Positions 28,898 through 38,564 of a DNA stretch of 64,000 nt are shown piece after piece. This stretch comes from Palsa-504 sp963739615 (GTDB taxonomy: Bacteria; Actinomycetota; Actinomycetes; Streptosporangiales; Streptosporangiaceae). The notes under the pieces are model-generated. The model worked only from the letters and a program-made list of their open reading frames with translations, made no database searches and was not told the origin of the DNA. Both the position numbers and the translations under genes were made by a program. The stretch lies in contig CAVUBD010000028.1 of assembly GCA_963739615.1 (NCBI GenBank), forward strand, positions 186,001 through 250,000. Reading direction: 5' to 3'. Every line of letters starts with the position of its first letter. Position 1 is the first letter of the stretch.

Positions 28898-31333
28898 CTA
28901 ACGCCACCAGGGCAGGCGCCGCTGCTCGGCCACGTGCGTGGCTGGCTCGGCGATCGCCCCCGCGTGCGAACTGAGGTGCTGCAGGTGCTCCTGAACCCAC
29001 AGCAGATGCGGGTGATGCGGTGCGGTAATAATGCGTACCAGGTCGGGAGCAGCCCCATCACCCGTCCCGCTGGCCTGATCCGCTCCGCTTCTCCTGCCCG
29101 TCCCCTCAGCCCCGCTGACCATGAGCGTCATTCCTGAATCGCCGGCCCCTTCGGCCGCACGCGCTTCGCCAGCCTGGTTCCCGTTCAGGCTGGCGAACGC
29201 CGGGACGGCGACCGGCATCAGCACCTGATGGGCGACGGGCCGCCCCACCAGCACCGCGACCCGCTCGTAGAAGCCGGTGAGGTCGGCCGTCGCCCGGGCC
29301 AGCGCGGCCCGGGCGTAAGCCGTTCCGCGGTGCGGGTGATGCCGGGCGGACTCCGGGGCCGGCATGCCGGCCAGCGAGAAGGCGGTGAGCCTGAGGCGCA
29401 TGGCCGCCATGACCAGCATCCACAGTTCCTCTTTCGACAGCCGCTTGGCCCCTTGTTCGGCGAGGAAACCGCGTAGCGCCTCGTCGAGCCGGATCGACGC
29501 AGTGACTGCCGCGGCGCCCGCGTCCGGCGCGTCCTGGCGCGTGCCGAGGGCCCAGTCCACCGCCTGGGTCAGGTACGACGCGCCGCGCCTGAACGCGTCG
29601 GCGAGATCGTCCCCGACCACCGCGCTGGCTCCCCGCGGCCAGAACAGGACGCCGACCAGCACGCTCACCAGGCAGCCGATGCCCACGTCCTCGATACGCA
29701 GCAGGCCCACCTGCCAGCCGGCCGGGACGAGCAGGTTGAACAGGACGACTACGACGATGGTGAACGCCGCCTGCCCGAAGGCGAAGGGCAGTGTGCCCGG
29801 CGCGTAGGCGGCGATGGCGAGCGCGATGGGCAGCGCCGCCCACAGGGCCGGGGTGCTGGTTCCGATACCGAGCAGCAGCAGGGCGCCCAGGACGAAGCCG
29901 GCCACGGTGCCGCCGAGCGCGCGCAGCGCGGTGGACTCGGTGGACGCCGCGTTGGTACGCAGGACCGACAAGGTGCCGAGCACGACCCAGAACCCGTGCT
30001 GCACCCCGGACAGGTCGGCCACCAGAACCGCCGCGGCCAGGGCCAGCGAGCCTCGCAGGCTGTTCTGCATCCAGACCGAGCGGAAGCTCGCGTGCCTGGC
30101 TATGACGCCGAGCGCGCCGGACAGGGCGGCCGCCCGCCGTTCGGCTATCGTGCCCTCGGGCTGCGATCCGTACCAGCCGCGGCGCCGGGCGGCGATCGTC
30201 TCGGGATCGGCGCGCCTGGTGGCGATCAGGGTGTCGGCCGCGATGGCCTGCACGGCGACGGAGATCGCCCGCGCGTGGAAGGCGTGCCTGGCGATGACCT
30301 CCACCGAGTCGTAGTCCCCGCCCCCCTGCACCGCCGCGGCCCGGTGGTAGGCCGTGCAGACCTCGCGCTGCCGCTCAAGCTCATCCGCGCCGGGCAGCAG
30401 CGTGTCCGGCCCCGCTCCGGCCAGCAGGTCGCCGACCTGGCCGAGGACCGCGGCGGTCCGGCCCATCAGGTCGCGGTCGCACTGATCGGCCTGGTCCAGG
30501 TTCGGGTGCCCGTCGGTCGCGTCGGCGATCAGCGCGGTGCACCACTCGAGCAGCTGGACCACGCTGGCCAGTCCCTGGTCGGCCGTTGCCAGGCCGGTCG
30601 GCCGGTACGGCGTGCTGGCGAACGCGCTCATCAGCTCGCGCTTGGCGGCCTGGCAGCCGTCGCGGTCGGCGGTCGTGACGGTGCCGCGCACGGCCGCCTC
30701 CAGGTGCGCGGCCAGCGCACGGGCCGAGGCGGCCGCGGCCGCGCGCAGCCGGTCTCCCGGTGACGGCGGGGAAAGCAGCAGGACGGCCGCCGTCGAGACG
30801 ACCGAGGCCAGCCACCAGCCCGCCAGCCGGTCCGGGATCATGCCCGTCGTGCCCGGCGTGGCGACGGAAAGGACGAAGGGGAGCAGCGCGGCGGTGACCC
30901 CGGAGGCCGCGTTGGGCCCGGCCACGCCGGCGAAGAAGATCCCGAAGGCCACCGGGATCGTGACCAGGACCGCCAGCCAGGTGATCCCGTTGACCGACGT
31001 GCCGATGATCAGCCCGATGCTCCCGATCACGGCCAGGCCGAGATGCGCCCTCACCTTGTCCCGTGCGGTACCGCCGAACGCGGCGAAGATCAGGTTCGCG
31101 AATCCGCCGAACGCGGCGAACAGGGCCATCTGCAGGTTGCCGAAACCCTCATAGGTGATGGCGAACAGCGAGGGGATCACGAGCACCGCGCGTAGCGTCC
31201 GCAACGCGGCCGGTCGCGACCACGTCGGCAGCCAGGCTGGTCTGGACCCCTTGGCCGCGGGCGCAGCCGATGAGGAACCAGGACCCGGCGGGCGGATCGC
31301 GGCGAAACGGCGCGCAATGCTCAGATCGGGCAT
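28898..31333 (-). CDS. FUSC-family inner membrane transporter-like protein
   Basis: 811 residues with two membrane blocks (about 50-185 and 440-570) and two cytosolic helical blocks, the layout of FUSC proteins related to YccS/AaeB. The first block contains NLQMALFAAFGGFANLIFAAFGG; the second contains VWMQNSLRGSLALAAAVLVADL. Family members are putative efflux or aromatic-acid exporters. The C-terminal ~100 residues are Gly/Ser-rich and unconserved. It converges with the aldo/keto reductase gene. No regulator is adjacent on its own strand. Confidence 0.85.
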   Translation of the reverse strand: MPDLSIARRFAAIRPPGPGSSSAAPAAKGSRPAWLPTWSRPAALRTLRAVLVIPSLFAITYEGFGNLQMALFAAFGGFANLIFAAFGGTARDKVRAHLGLAVIGSIGLIIGTSVNGITWLAVLVTIPVAFGIFFAGVAGPNAASGVTAALLPFVLSVATPGTTGMIPDRLAGWWLASVVSTAAVLLLSPPSPGDRLRAAAAASARALAAHLEAAVRGTVTTADRDGCQAAKRELMSAFASTPYRPTGLATADQGLASVVQLLEWCTALIADATDGHPNLDQADQCDRDLMGRTAAVLGQVGDLLAGAGPDTLLPGADELERQREVCTAYHRAAAVQGGGDYDSVEVIARHAFHARAISVAVQAIAADTLIATRRADPETIAARRRGWYGSQPEGTIAERRAAALSGALGVIARHASFRSVWMQNSLRGSLALAAAVLVADLSGVQHGFWVVLGTLSVLRTNAASTESTALRALGGTVAGFVLGALLLLGIGTSTPALWAALPIALAIAAYAPGTLPFAFGQAAFTIVVVVLFNLLVPAGWQVGLLRIEDVGIGCLVSVLVGVLFWPRGASAVVGDDLADAFRRGASYLTQAVDWALGTRQDAPDAGAAAVTASIRLDEALRGFLAEQGAKRLSKEELWMLVMAAMRLRLTAFSLAGMPAPESARHHPHRGTAYARAALARATADLTGFYERVAVLVGRPVAHQVLMPVAVPAFASLNGNQAGEARAAEGAGDSGMTLMVSGAEGTGRRSGADQASGTGDGAAPDLVRIITAPHHPHLLWVQEHLQHLSSHAGAIAEPATHVAEQRRLPWWR

Positions 31334-31422
31334 TTTTCAAGTCTAGAGAACGCTCGGAGGACCCCGGATCGGCCCGTCAGGACGCGGCGCAACCGCCCTG
31401 CGGCGCGTGGTAACGTGGAACG

Positions 31423-31527
31423 CTGTCCGGGGACTAACCAGGACAGCTAGAGGCCCGCTGCACCCTCATGTGGCGGCCTCGCGGGGAATCAGCCCGTTGA
31501 ACCCGTTCCGTGTCAAATCCTAAGGAG
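31423..31527 (+). promoter_or_regulatory. Structured 5' leader of rpsO
   Basis: Two inverted repeats, CTGTCC/GGACAG (31423-31428 and 31441-31446) and GAGGCC/GGCCTC (31450-31455 and 31475-31480), precede the ribosome site AAGGAG at 31521. S15 is known to bind structured leaders of its own mRNA in several bacterial groups; whether this one is such a leader is inference. Confidence 0.45.
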
Positions 31528-31531
31528 TCAC

Positions 31532-31801
31532 GTGCCGCTCGACACCGCCGCCAAGCAGGAGATCCTGGCGGAGTATGCGACCAGTGAGGGTGACACCGGT
31601 TCGCCGGAAGTCCAGGTCGCGCTGCTGACCAGGCGGATCAACCACCTGACGGAGCACCTGAAGGTGCACAAGCACGACCACCACAGCCGCCGCGGGCTGC
31701 TGCTGCTGGTCGGCCGCCGCCGTCGGCTGCTCAAGTACCTGGCCAAGAAGGACATCAATCGCTACCGTGCGATCAGGGAGCGCCTCGGCATCCGCCGCTA
31801 G
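31532..31801 (+). CDS. rpsO: 30S ribosomal protein S15
   Basis: An 89-residue S15: helices around GDTGSPEVQVALLTRRINHLTEHL, the invariant HKHDHHSRRGLLLLVGRRRRLL and the closing YRAIRERLGIRR. It binds 16S rRNA early in small-subunit assembly. The start is GTG at 31532, five bases after AAGGAG; ribosomal genes with GTG starts are normal in actinomycetes. pnp follows after a 250-base gap that carries an RNA element. Confidence 0.97.
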   Translation: MPLDTAAKQEILAEYATSEGDTGSPEVQVALLTRRINHLTEHLKVHKHDHHSRRGLLLLVGRRRRLLKYLAKKDINRYRAIRERLGIRR

Positions 31802-31860
31802 GCCCCGCCCGTCCCGGGCGCCAGGAATACTGCGCGCCGGGACCTACAACTGAACAACGA

Positions 31861-31975
31861 CAACTGACATCCCGTAGCCCCCGGCCCCGAGCACCAGGGC
31901 CGGTCCTCGGTAGTGGTCCCCGGGTGGAACCCGAGGACTTCGATCGAAGACCGGCCGGCTGCCCTGAATTCAGGC
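31861..31975 (+). ncRNA. Actino-pnp RNA motif in the pnp leader
   Basis: The leader contains the hallmark helices of the Actino-pnp motif: GTCCTCGG (31903-31910) pairs with CCGAGGAC (31931-31938), GGCCG with CGGCC outside it, and CTTCGATCGAAG (31938-31949) forms a palindrome. The conserved strings GGTAGTGG and GGACTTCGATCGAAGACCGG are present. The motif occurs upstream of actinobacterial pnp and is thought to mediate autoregulation by RNA cleavage. A further palindrome CCTGAATTCAGG (31963-31974) follows. Confidence 0.8.
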
Positions 31976-32053
31976 TAACGCCGACAGGCAAGCCAGGCCA
32001 CATGCGGCACGGCGGCGGGTGGGTGCGGGATCTACCGCAAGGAGGTCTCACCC

Positions 32054-34392
32054 GTGGAGGGTGCCCTAAGTGCCGAAGCCGTCATTGATAACGGCTCCTT
32101 CGGCGTACACACAGTCAGGTTCGAGACGGGCGGCTGGCCCGTCAGGCCGCCGGTTCCGCCCTGGTCACGCTCGACGGCGAGACCGTGGTGCTTTCCGCCA
32201 CCACGGCGTCCAGGCATCCGAAGGAAAACCTGGACTTCTTCCCGCTCACCGTGGACGTGGAGGAGCGGATGTACGCGGTGGGCCGGATTCCCGGCTCGTT
32301 CTTCCGCCGGGAGGGCCGTCCGTCCGAGGACGCGATCCTTACCTGCCGGCTCATTGACCGCCCGCTGCGCCCGTCCTTCGTCAAGGGCCTGCGCAACGAG
32401 ATCCAGATCGTCGCGACCATTCTGGCGCTCGACCCGCAGCACCTGTACGACGTGGTGGCGATCAACGCTGCGTCGATGTCCACGCAGCTGGCTGGCCTGC
32501 CCTTCTCGGGCCCCATCGGCGGGGTGCGGGTCGCGCTGATCGGTGGCCAGTGGGTGGCCTTCCCGACGCACGACCAGCTGGCGCACGCCACCTTCGACAT
32601 GGTGGTGGCCGGCCGCATGCTGGAAGACGGTGACGTCGCCATCATGATGGTCGAGGCCGAGTCCACCCCGGAGACGCTCAAGCTCATCGCGGATGAGACC
32701 AGCGGCGCCGTCGCGCCGACCGAGGACACGGTGGCCGAGGGCCTGGAGGCCGCGAAGCCGTTCATCCGCGTGCTGGTCGAGGCGCAGCAGCGGCTCGCCG
32801 AGCAGGCGGGCGCCGGAGCTCCGTCGGCCGAGTACCCGGTGTTCGTCGACTACGCCGAGGACGTGTACGAGGCGGTCGCCCGCGAGGTCTCAGGCGAGCT
32901 CGCGAACGCGCTGACGATCGCGGGCAAGCACGACCGCGAGACGGAGACCGACCGGGTCAAGGCGCTGGCCCAGGCGCAGCTCGCGGAGCAGTTCGAGGGT
33001 CGCGAGAAGGAGATCAGCGCGGCCTTCCGCTCGCTCACCAAGAAGCTGGTGCGGGAGCGCGTCATCAGGGACGGGGTGCGCATCGACGGCCGTGGCCTGA
33101 CCGACATCCGGCCGCTGACCGCGCAGACCCACGTCCTGCCCCGGGTGCACGGGTCCGCGCTTTTCGAACGCGGCGAGACCCAGATCCTGGGCGTGACCAC
33201 GCTGAACATGCTCCGCATGGAGCAGATGATCGACACGCTCAACCCGGACCGGACCAAGCGCTACATGCACAACTACAACTTCCCGCCGTACTCGACCGGG
33301 GAGACGGGCCGGGTCGGCTCGCCGAAGCGCCGCGAGATCGGCCACGGCGCGCTGGCCGAGCGCGCCCTGCTTCCGGTGCTGCCGACGCGCGAGGAGTTCC
33401 CCTACGCGATCCGGCAGGTGTCCGAGGCGCTCGGCTCCAACGGCTCGACCTCGATGGGCTCGGTCTGCGCCTCGACGATGGCGCTGCTCAACGCCGGCGT
33501 GCCGCTGAAGGACATGGTGTCCGGCATCGCCATGGGCCTGATCTACGAGGGCGGCCAGTACGTGACGCTCACCGACATCCTCGGTGCCGAGGACGCCTTC
33601 GGCGACATGGACTTCAAGGTGGCAGGCACCGAGCAGGTGATTACCGCGCTGCAGCTGGACACCAAGCTCGACGGCATCCCCGCCTCGGTGCTCGGGGCCG
33701 CGCTGAAGCAGGCCCGCGCCGCTCGGCTGACCGTCCTGGGGGTCATGCGCGGCGCCATCACCGACCCGGGCGAGATGTCCCCCTTCGCGCCGCGGATCAT
33801 CACGATCAAGGTCCCGGTGGACAAGATCGGCGAGGTCATCGGCCCGAAGGGCAAGATGATCAACTCGATCCAGGACGACACAGGTGCCGAGATCACGATC
33901 GAGGACGACGGCACGATCTACGTCGGGGCCACCGACGGACCCTCGGCCGAGGCGGCCCGGGCCGCGATCAACGCGATCGCCAACCCGCATATGCCCGAGG
34001 TCGGCGAGCGGTTCCTCGGCACGGTCGTGAAGACCACCACGTTCGGCGCGTTCGTGTCGCTGCTGCCAGGTAAGGACGGCCTGCTGCACATCACCCAGAT
34101 CCGCAAGCTGCACGGCGGTAAGCGGATCGAGAACATCGACGAGGTGGTGCACATCGGCGACAAGATCCAGGTCGAGATCCGCGAGGTGGACGACCGCGGC
34201 AAGCTCTCGCTCGTCCCCGTCGAGGTGGTGGAGCGCGAGGCGGCGGGCGAGGACCTGTCCGGCGGCGACTCGCGCCCGGAGCGCCCCCGGGAGTCCAGCG
34301 GTCCCCGGGACCGGGCCGGCGACCGCGGCGACCGCGATGGCCAGGACGGACAGCGCCGGACCCGGCACCGCACCCGCGGGCACCACGAGTAG
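32054..34392 (+). CDS. pnp: Polyribonucleotide nucleotidyltransferase, one base missing
   Basis: PNPase degrades RNA by phosphorolysis. The N-terminus (AEAVIDNGSFGVHTVRFETG) and the body (VLSATTASRHPKENLDFFPL onward) are in different frames; one C inserted after 32131 restores ETGRLARQAAGSALVTLDGE and a normal 779-residue protein. Two RNase PH domains, KH (IGPKGKMINSIQDDTGAEI) and S1 (GERFLGTVVKTTTFGAFV) are intact. The GTG at 32054 follows AAGGAGG by eight bases. Because pnp is a housekeeping gene, the shift is most likely a sequence error. The M16 peptidase begins immediately after its stop. Confidence 0.93.
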
Positions 34393-35676
34393 ATGGCTAC
34401 CGAACAAGTCGCAGGTGTCAGTCGCACCGTCCTTCCCGGCGGCCTGAGGGTCATTACCGAGTTCCTGCCCGCGGTTCGCTCCGTCGCGCTCGGCATCTGG
34501 GTGGGCGTCGGGTCCCGCGACGAGGACGAGACGCACGCGGGCGCCACCCACTACCTTGAGCACCTGCTGTTCAAGGGCACCGGGCGGCGCACCGCGCTGG
34601 AGATCTCATCGGAGATGGACGCGGTCGGCGGCGAGATGAACGCGTTCACCGCGAAGGAGTACACGTGCTACTACGCGCGGGTACTCGACGCGGACTTGCC
34701 GCTGGCCGTGGACGTGCTGTCCGACATGGTGACCAGTTCGCTGATCACGTCCAAGGACGTGGACGCCGAACGCAACGTGGTGCTCGAAGAGATCGCGATG
34801 AACGATGACGATCCCTCCGACACGGTGCACGAGGCGTTCACCGCCAAGCTGTTCGGCGACACCCCGCTGGGCCGGCCGATCCTGGGCACCGTGGACTCGA
34901 TCAACGCGATCACCAGGGAGCACATTTTCGAGCACTACCAGGCCAGGTACACCCCGGAGCACCTGGTCGTGGCGGCGGCGGGCAACGTCGGCCACGACAC
35001 GGTGCTGGAGCTGGTCGCGCAGTCCTTCGGCGCGGCGCTGGACCGGCCGGCCGAGCCCGCTCGGCCGAGGCTGACAGGAAGCTACCTGCCGGGTCAGGCT
35101 GGCGCCGGCCCCACGCTGGTCTCCCGCAGCATCGAGCAGGCCAACCTCGTGCTCGGCTGCGAGGCGCTGGCCAGGACCGACGAGCGCAGGTTCGCGCTGG
35201 GCGTGCTGAACGCCGCGTTCGGCGGCGGCATGTCGTCCCGGCTGTTCCAGGAGGTGCGCGAACGCCGCGGCCTGGCGTACTCGGTGTACAGCTTCTCCGG
35301 CCAGCACGCCGACACCGGGATGTGGGGCATCTACGTCGGCTGCCTGCCGTCCAAGGCCGACGAGGTGCTCGCCATCTGCACCGACGAGATCGCCAGGGTA
35401 GTCGAGGGCGGCCTGACCGACGCCGAGCTCGCGCGCGGCAAGGGCCAGGTGCGCGGTTCGATCGTGCTCGGCCTGGAGGACCCGTCGTCGCGGATGAGCC
35501 GGCTCGGCAAGTCCGAGCTTGTCTACCCCAGGCTGGAGCCGGTCGACGAGGTGATCGCCTCGATCGACGCCGTCACCCACGACGACATCCGCGCGATCGC
35601 CGCCGAGGTCCTCACCCGCCCCAAGACCCTGGCGGTCGTGGGCCCCTTCGACGACGCCAGCGCCTTCCAGCTCTAG
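34393..35676 (+). CDS. M16 family zinc metallopeptidase (PepR-type)
   Basis: A 427-residue M16 peptidase. The inverted zinc motif HYLEH is at 53-57, and the downstream Glu ligand lies in NVVLEEIAMNDDDPSD. Both the N-terminal catalytic half and the C-terminal inactive half (SRLFQEVRERRGLAYSVYSF) are complete. It is the mitochondrial processing peptidase-like enzyme that conservatively follows pnp in actinomycetes. The ATG directly follows the pnp stop. Confidence 0.95.
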   Translation: MATEQVAGVSRTVLPGGLRVITEFLPAVRSVALGIWVGVGSRDEDETHAGATHYLEHLLFKGTGRRTALEISSEMDAVGGEMNAFTAKEYTCYYARVLDADLPLAVDVLSDMVTSSLITSKDVDAERNVVLEEIAMNDDDPSDTVHEAFTAKLFGDTPLGRPILGTVDSINAITREHIFEHYQARYTPEHLVVAAAGNVGHDTVLELVAQSFGAALDRPAEPARPRLTGSYLPGQAGAGPTLVSRSIEQANLVLGCEALARTDERRFALGVLNAAFGGGMSSRLFQEVRERRGLAYSVYSFSGQHADTGMWGIYVGCLPSKADEVLAICTDEIARVVEGGLTDAELARGKGQVRGSIVLGLEDPSSRMSRLGKSELVYPRLEPVDEVIASIDAVTHDDIRAIAAEVLTRPKTLAVVGPFDDASAFQL

Positions 35677-35718
35677 CTCCAGCAGTATCACAATTATCGA
35701 AGCTCGGCGGAGGGCGGC

Positions 35719-36462
35719 ATGGTCAAGGTCGGGGTGGTTGGGGCGCGGGGGCGGATGGGGCGTGAGGTGGTCCGGGTGGTCGCCGAGGCGTCTGACCTGG
35801 ACGTCGCGGCGGAGGTGGACCAGGGCGACGATCTTGACGCGCTGACCGCAAGCGATGTGGTAGTCGACTTCACCCATCCCGGCGTCGTCATGGAGAACCT
35901 GCGCTGGTGCGTAGAGCATGACCTGGACGTGATCGTCGGGACGTCGGGGTTCGCCGAGGACCGGCTGGACGAGGTGCGCGGCTGGCTGCCCGACCATCCG
36001 GACGTGCGCCTCCTCATCGTGCCGAACTTCTCCGTCGGCGCCATCTTGATGATGCGTTTCGCCGCCCAGGCGGCGCGGTTCTTCGACTCCGCCGAGGTGA
36101 TCGAACTGCACCACGCAGGCAAGGCCGACGCGCCGTCGGGCACGGCGCTGCGTACCGCGTCGCTGATCGCGGCGGCCCGCGCCGGGGCGGGCCTCGGCGC
36201 GCCGCCGGATGCCACCGCGTCGTCGCGGCCCGGAGCGCGCGGCGCCGTGGTCGACGACGTGCACGTGCATTCGGTGCGGGTCGCGGGACTGGTCGCCCAC
36301 CAGGAGGTGCTGTTCGGCGGGAACGGGGAAACGCTGACGGTCAGGCATGACTCGCTGGACCGCTCGTCGTTCATGCCCGGCGTGCTGCTCGCGATCCGGC
36401 AGATCGGCATCGTCCCGGTCGGCCTCACCGTGGGCCTGGAGGTCCTGCTCGGACTCGAGTAA
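35719..36462 (+). CDS. dapB: 4-hydroxy-tetrahydrodipicolinate reductase
   Basis: A 247-residue DapB of the lysine/meso-diaminopimelate pathway. It has the Rossmann motif VGVVGARGRMGREV, VVVDFTHP, GTSGF and the catalytic/substrate block ELHHAGKADAPSGTA. It uses NAD(P)H to reduce the DapA product. The ATG at 35719 has only a weak GGAGGG upstream. It follows the M16 peptidase by about 40 bases, the usual actinomycete order. Confidence 0.95.
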   Translation: MVKVGVVGARGRMGREVVRVVAEASDLDVAAEVDQGDDLDALTASDVVVDFTHPGVVMENLRWCVEHDLDVIVGTSGFAEDRLDEVRGWLPDHPDVRLLIVPNFSVGAILMMRFAAQAARFFDSAEVIELHHAGKADAPSGTALRTASLIAAARAGAGLGAPPDATASSRPGARGAVVDDVHVHSVRVAGLVAHQEVLFGGNGETLTVRHDSLDRSSFMPGVLLAIRQIGIVPVGLTVGLEVLLGLE

Positions 36463-36531
36463 CGCCGTCCGTTTGGTATAAGAAAACTTCCCCGGCCGGC
36501 CATGGCACGAGCATGGCGTACGGTCGAAGGC

Positions 36532-36753
36532 ATGTGCCGAAGCATCAAGACCCTGCGCCCGCCCTACTCCGAGCAGGTGACCGACGACGATATCCGTGCC
36601 GCCGCGCTGCAGTACGTCCGGAAGATCAGCGGCTTCCGCACGCCTGCCGGGCACAACGCCGAGGCGTTCAGCCACGCGGTCGACGTCGTCGCGGCCGCCA
36701 CGGCGACGCTGCTCGGCCAGCTGGAGGTAAGGTCGGCAGCCAAGTCGGGGTAG
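36532..36753 (+). CDS. DUF2277 domain-containing protein
   Basis: A 73-residue protein whose MCRSIKTLRPPY, AALQYVRKISGFRTP and C-terminal AVDVVAAATATLLGQLEVR match DUF2277 along its whole length. Function unknown. I chose the ATG at 36532 because the family begins MCRSIKTLR; in-frame starts upstream add only unrelated residues. Confidence 0.88.
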   Translation: MCRSIKTLRPPYSEQVTDDDIRAAALQYVRKISGFRTPAGHNAEAFSHAVDVVAAATATLLGQLEVRSAAKSG

Positions 36754-36799
36754 GCGCAAGCCGCGCCAGGTCAGGGATCGCCAGGCGCCTTCCAGGGGC

Positions 36800-37315
36800 T
36801 CACGGCTGTGCCTGCGGCAGGTAGATCGTCCCGCCGGTCAGGCGGCCGCGCAGCGCGGCGGCCACCCGCGTCACCAGGAACGGCGGCAGGTAGCTGCCCA
36901 GGTCGCCGGGTTCGGTGAACCGGTAATCGTCGAGTTCGTCCTCCTGCAGCCGGATGGGTACGTCGTCGTCGAGTTCGCCGCCCTCGAAGATAAAATGCAC
37001 GATCGGCCGGGGACGGATGGCGTCCGGGGCAACCCAGTCGATGACGAGCAGCGGGCCCGGGGTGATCTGGAGGCCGATTTCTTCCTCGACCTCGCGGCGG
37101 CAGCCTTCGTGCGGCGGCTCCCCGTCGTCGAGCATCCCCCCCGGCACCGACCAGTGATTGCGGTAGTTCGGCTTGACCAGCAGGATCCGCCCGGCCGGGT
37201 TGGTGAACAGCGCGGCCGCCGCGCCGAACATGGTAGGCAGCGTGGCGAACCACGCGATATCTTCGGCGGCCGAATAGGTGCTCACGGTGCGGGCGGGGTC
37301 CGGGCTGTCGGGCAC
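36800..37315 (-). CDS. NUDIX hydrolase
   Basis: A 171-residue NUDIX protein. The signature GX5EX7REUXEEXGU is complete in GGMLDDGEPPHEGCRREVEEEIGL (the box spans about 20-odd residues around position 75). It hydrolyses nucleoside diphosphate derivatives; the substrate is unknown. The start is set at GTG 37315 with AAGG eight bases upstream, because upstream in-frame codons overlap the divergent DUF397 gene. Confidence 0.88.
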   Translation of the reverse strand: MPDSPDPARTVSTYSAAEDIAWFATLPTMFGAAAALFTNPAGRILLVKPNYRNHWSVPGGMLDDGEPPHEGCRREVEEEIGLQITPGPLLVIDWVAPDAIRPRPIVHFIFEGGELDDDVPIRLQEDELDDYRFTEPGDLGSYLPPFLVTRVAAALRGRLTGGTIYLPQAQP

Positions 37316-37373
37316 GGATACGACCTTAACGGGTGGGTCCCGCGTGAGGTGACGGTGCCTGTAACCTAAGCGC

Positions 37374-37616
37374 ATGCACACACCGGGTGACCACGCTTCG
37401 GCGCTCGATACTGACGACAGCCGGGTCGAGGTGTACATCACCACCGACACCTCAGCCGCGCCGCACAAGGCCGGTGAGGCCAAGCTGTACGTCATGTACG
37501 ACGCGGCCAAGCCGGACGGCGACAAGCTCTACTTCACCGAGGCGGAGTGGGACGCCTTCGTCCTCGGGGTCAAGGACGGCGAGTTCGACCTCGACGAGTC
37601 GGGCAACCTGCCGTAA
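37374..37616 (+). CDS. DUF397-like protein
   Basis: An 80-residue protein. The C-terminal FTEAEWDAFVLGVKDGEFDLD matches the DUF397 signature. DUF397 proteins are small, very common in actinomycetes and often sit with an XRE regulator that antagonises them; no such partner is adjacent here. It overlaps antisense to the 3' end of the lipoprotein gene. Confidence 0.8.
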   Translation: MHTPGDHASALDTDDSRVEVYITTDTSAAPHKAGEAKLYVMYDAAKPDGDKLYFTEAEWDAFVLGVKDGEFDLDESGNLP

Positions 37617-38231
37617 CTGCTTGTTCGGGCCGCCCGGGCTGACCTGCGGCGGCGGCCCGTACACCGAGGTTCTCGGCAACCCCATGGCCGCGGCCATGTC
37701 GGTTTCCAGATGCGGCGCGGCGCTGGCCGCCGGGCCCATCACCAGCGAGTGCCGGGACTTGCCCGCCGCGGTGACGGTCACCGTCTGGCATCCGCTGGCG
37801 CCGTAGACGAACGTGGCGAGCTCCCGGTTACCGGCGTAGAACGTGCCCGTGTAGCCGAGCCCGAATGCAGCCGGGCAGGGGACCGGCCCCTTCGGGACGT
37901 AGGGATGGGCGACGACCTTGCAGAAGTCGCCGAAGAGCGCCCGCACCAGCGCTGGCTTACGTTGCGTCATGGCCAGGCTGGCGGCCCGGACCGGTTCGAC
38001 CGGGCGGATGGTCCGCCGGATGATGACCACGGTCGCTTGGCTAGCGCTGTCGCAGCCCACCGTGCTGCCCGGCCCCGTGCTGCCCGGCCCCGTGCTGCCC
38101 GGCCCCGTGCTGCCCGGCCCGGTGGTTTTCGCCGCGCTCACCGTGCCCGGCGACGCGGTGGCGCACCCAGCTACCGCCGTGCACAGCAGCCCCGCTACTA
38201 CGATTCCGCGAAGTTGGCGTGGAGTCATCAT
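37452..38231 (-). CDS. Putative lipoprotein with GPGST repeat
   Basis: The N-terminus is a lipoprotein signal (RQLRGIVVAGLLCTAVAGC, lipobox VAGC), followed by a linker of four GPGST repeats (15-base repeat at 38061-38120) and a globular domain with four Cys (DFCKVVAHP, PCPAAF, ASGCQ). The protein should be anchored outside the cell membrane. Beyond about 37620 the frame runs antisense to the DUF397 gene, and its low-complexity sequence there is doubtful, so the true C-terminus may be shorter. Function unknown. Confidence 0.65.
   Translation of the reverse strand: MMTPRQLRGIVVAGLLCTAVAGCATASPGTVSAAKTTGPGSTGPGSTGPGSTGPGSTVGCDSASQATVVIIRRTIRPVEPVRAASLAMTQRKPALVRALFGDFCKVVAHPYVPKGPVPCPAAFGLGYTGTFYAGNRELATFVYGASGCQTVTVTAAGKSRHSLVMGPAASAAPHLETDMAAAMGLPRTSVYGPPPQVSPGGPNKQLRQVARLVEVELAVLDPEDEGVPLRLGEVELVAVRLGRVVHDVQLGLTGLVRRG
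38061..38120 (-). repeat. Four perfect 15-base repeats (GPGST linker)
   Basis: CGTGCTGCCCGGCCC occurs four times in a row on the + strand and encodes the GPGST linker on the minus strand. Confidence 0.9.
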
Positions 38232-38285
38232 GCTGCTATGACGCAGCCCGTGCGTGATCCGTTCCATCGCGTATCCACATGCGTC

Positions 38286-38543
38286 TCAGAACGCACCCGC
38301 CGCTATCGCGGCACCAACCGCGATCAGTATCACGCTGGCTATCAGTTCGCTCCGGTCGCCGGCGGCGATCCCGATCCGCGCGCCCAGCTCCAGCCCGGCC
38401 AGCGACATCGTCACGCTGACCAGGCCGAACACCACCGCGACCCGCACCCGGACGTTCCTGCTTACCCCGCTGACGCCGATCCCGATCGCGGCCGCGAAGT
38501 TGGACAGGCCGAGAGCGACGGCGAGCAGCAGGAGGGCAAGCAC
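38286..38543 (-). CDS. Half-length MntP-like membrane protein
   Basis: 85 residues with three hydrophobic segments. ALGLSNFAAAIGIGVSGVS matches the N-terminal half of the manganese efflux pump MntP/YebN, which normally has about 190 residues and six helices. The second half is missing; the stop leads straight into the lipoprotein gene. It could be a truncated gene or a half-size protein that pairs with itself. The start at 38543 is the only in-frame start near the first helix. Confidence 0.55.
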   Translation of the reverse strand: MLALLLLAVALGLSNFAAAIGIGVSGVSRNVRVRVAVVFGLVSVTMSLAGLELGARIGIAAGDRSELIASVILIAVGAAIAAGAF

Positions 38544-38564
38544 ACGCCCACGCTACCCAGGCCG

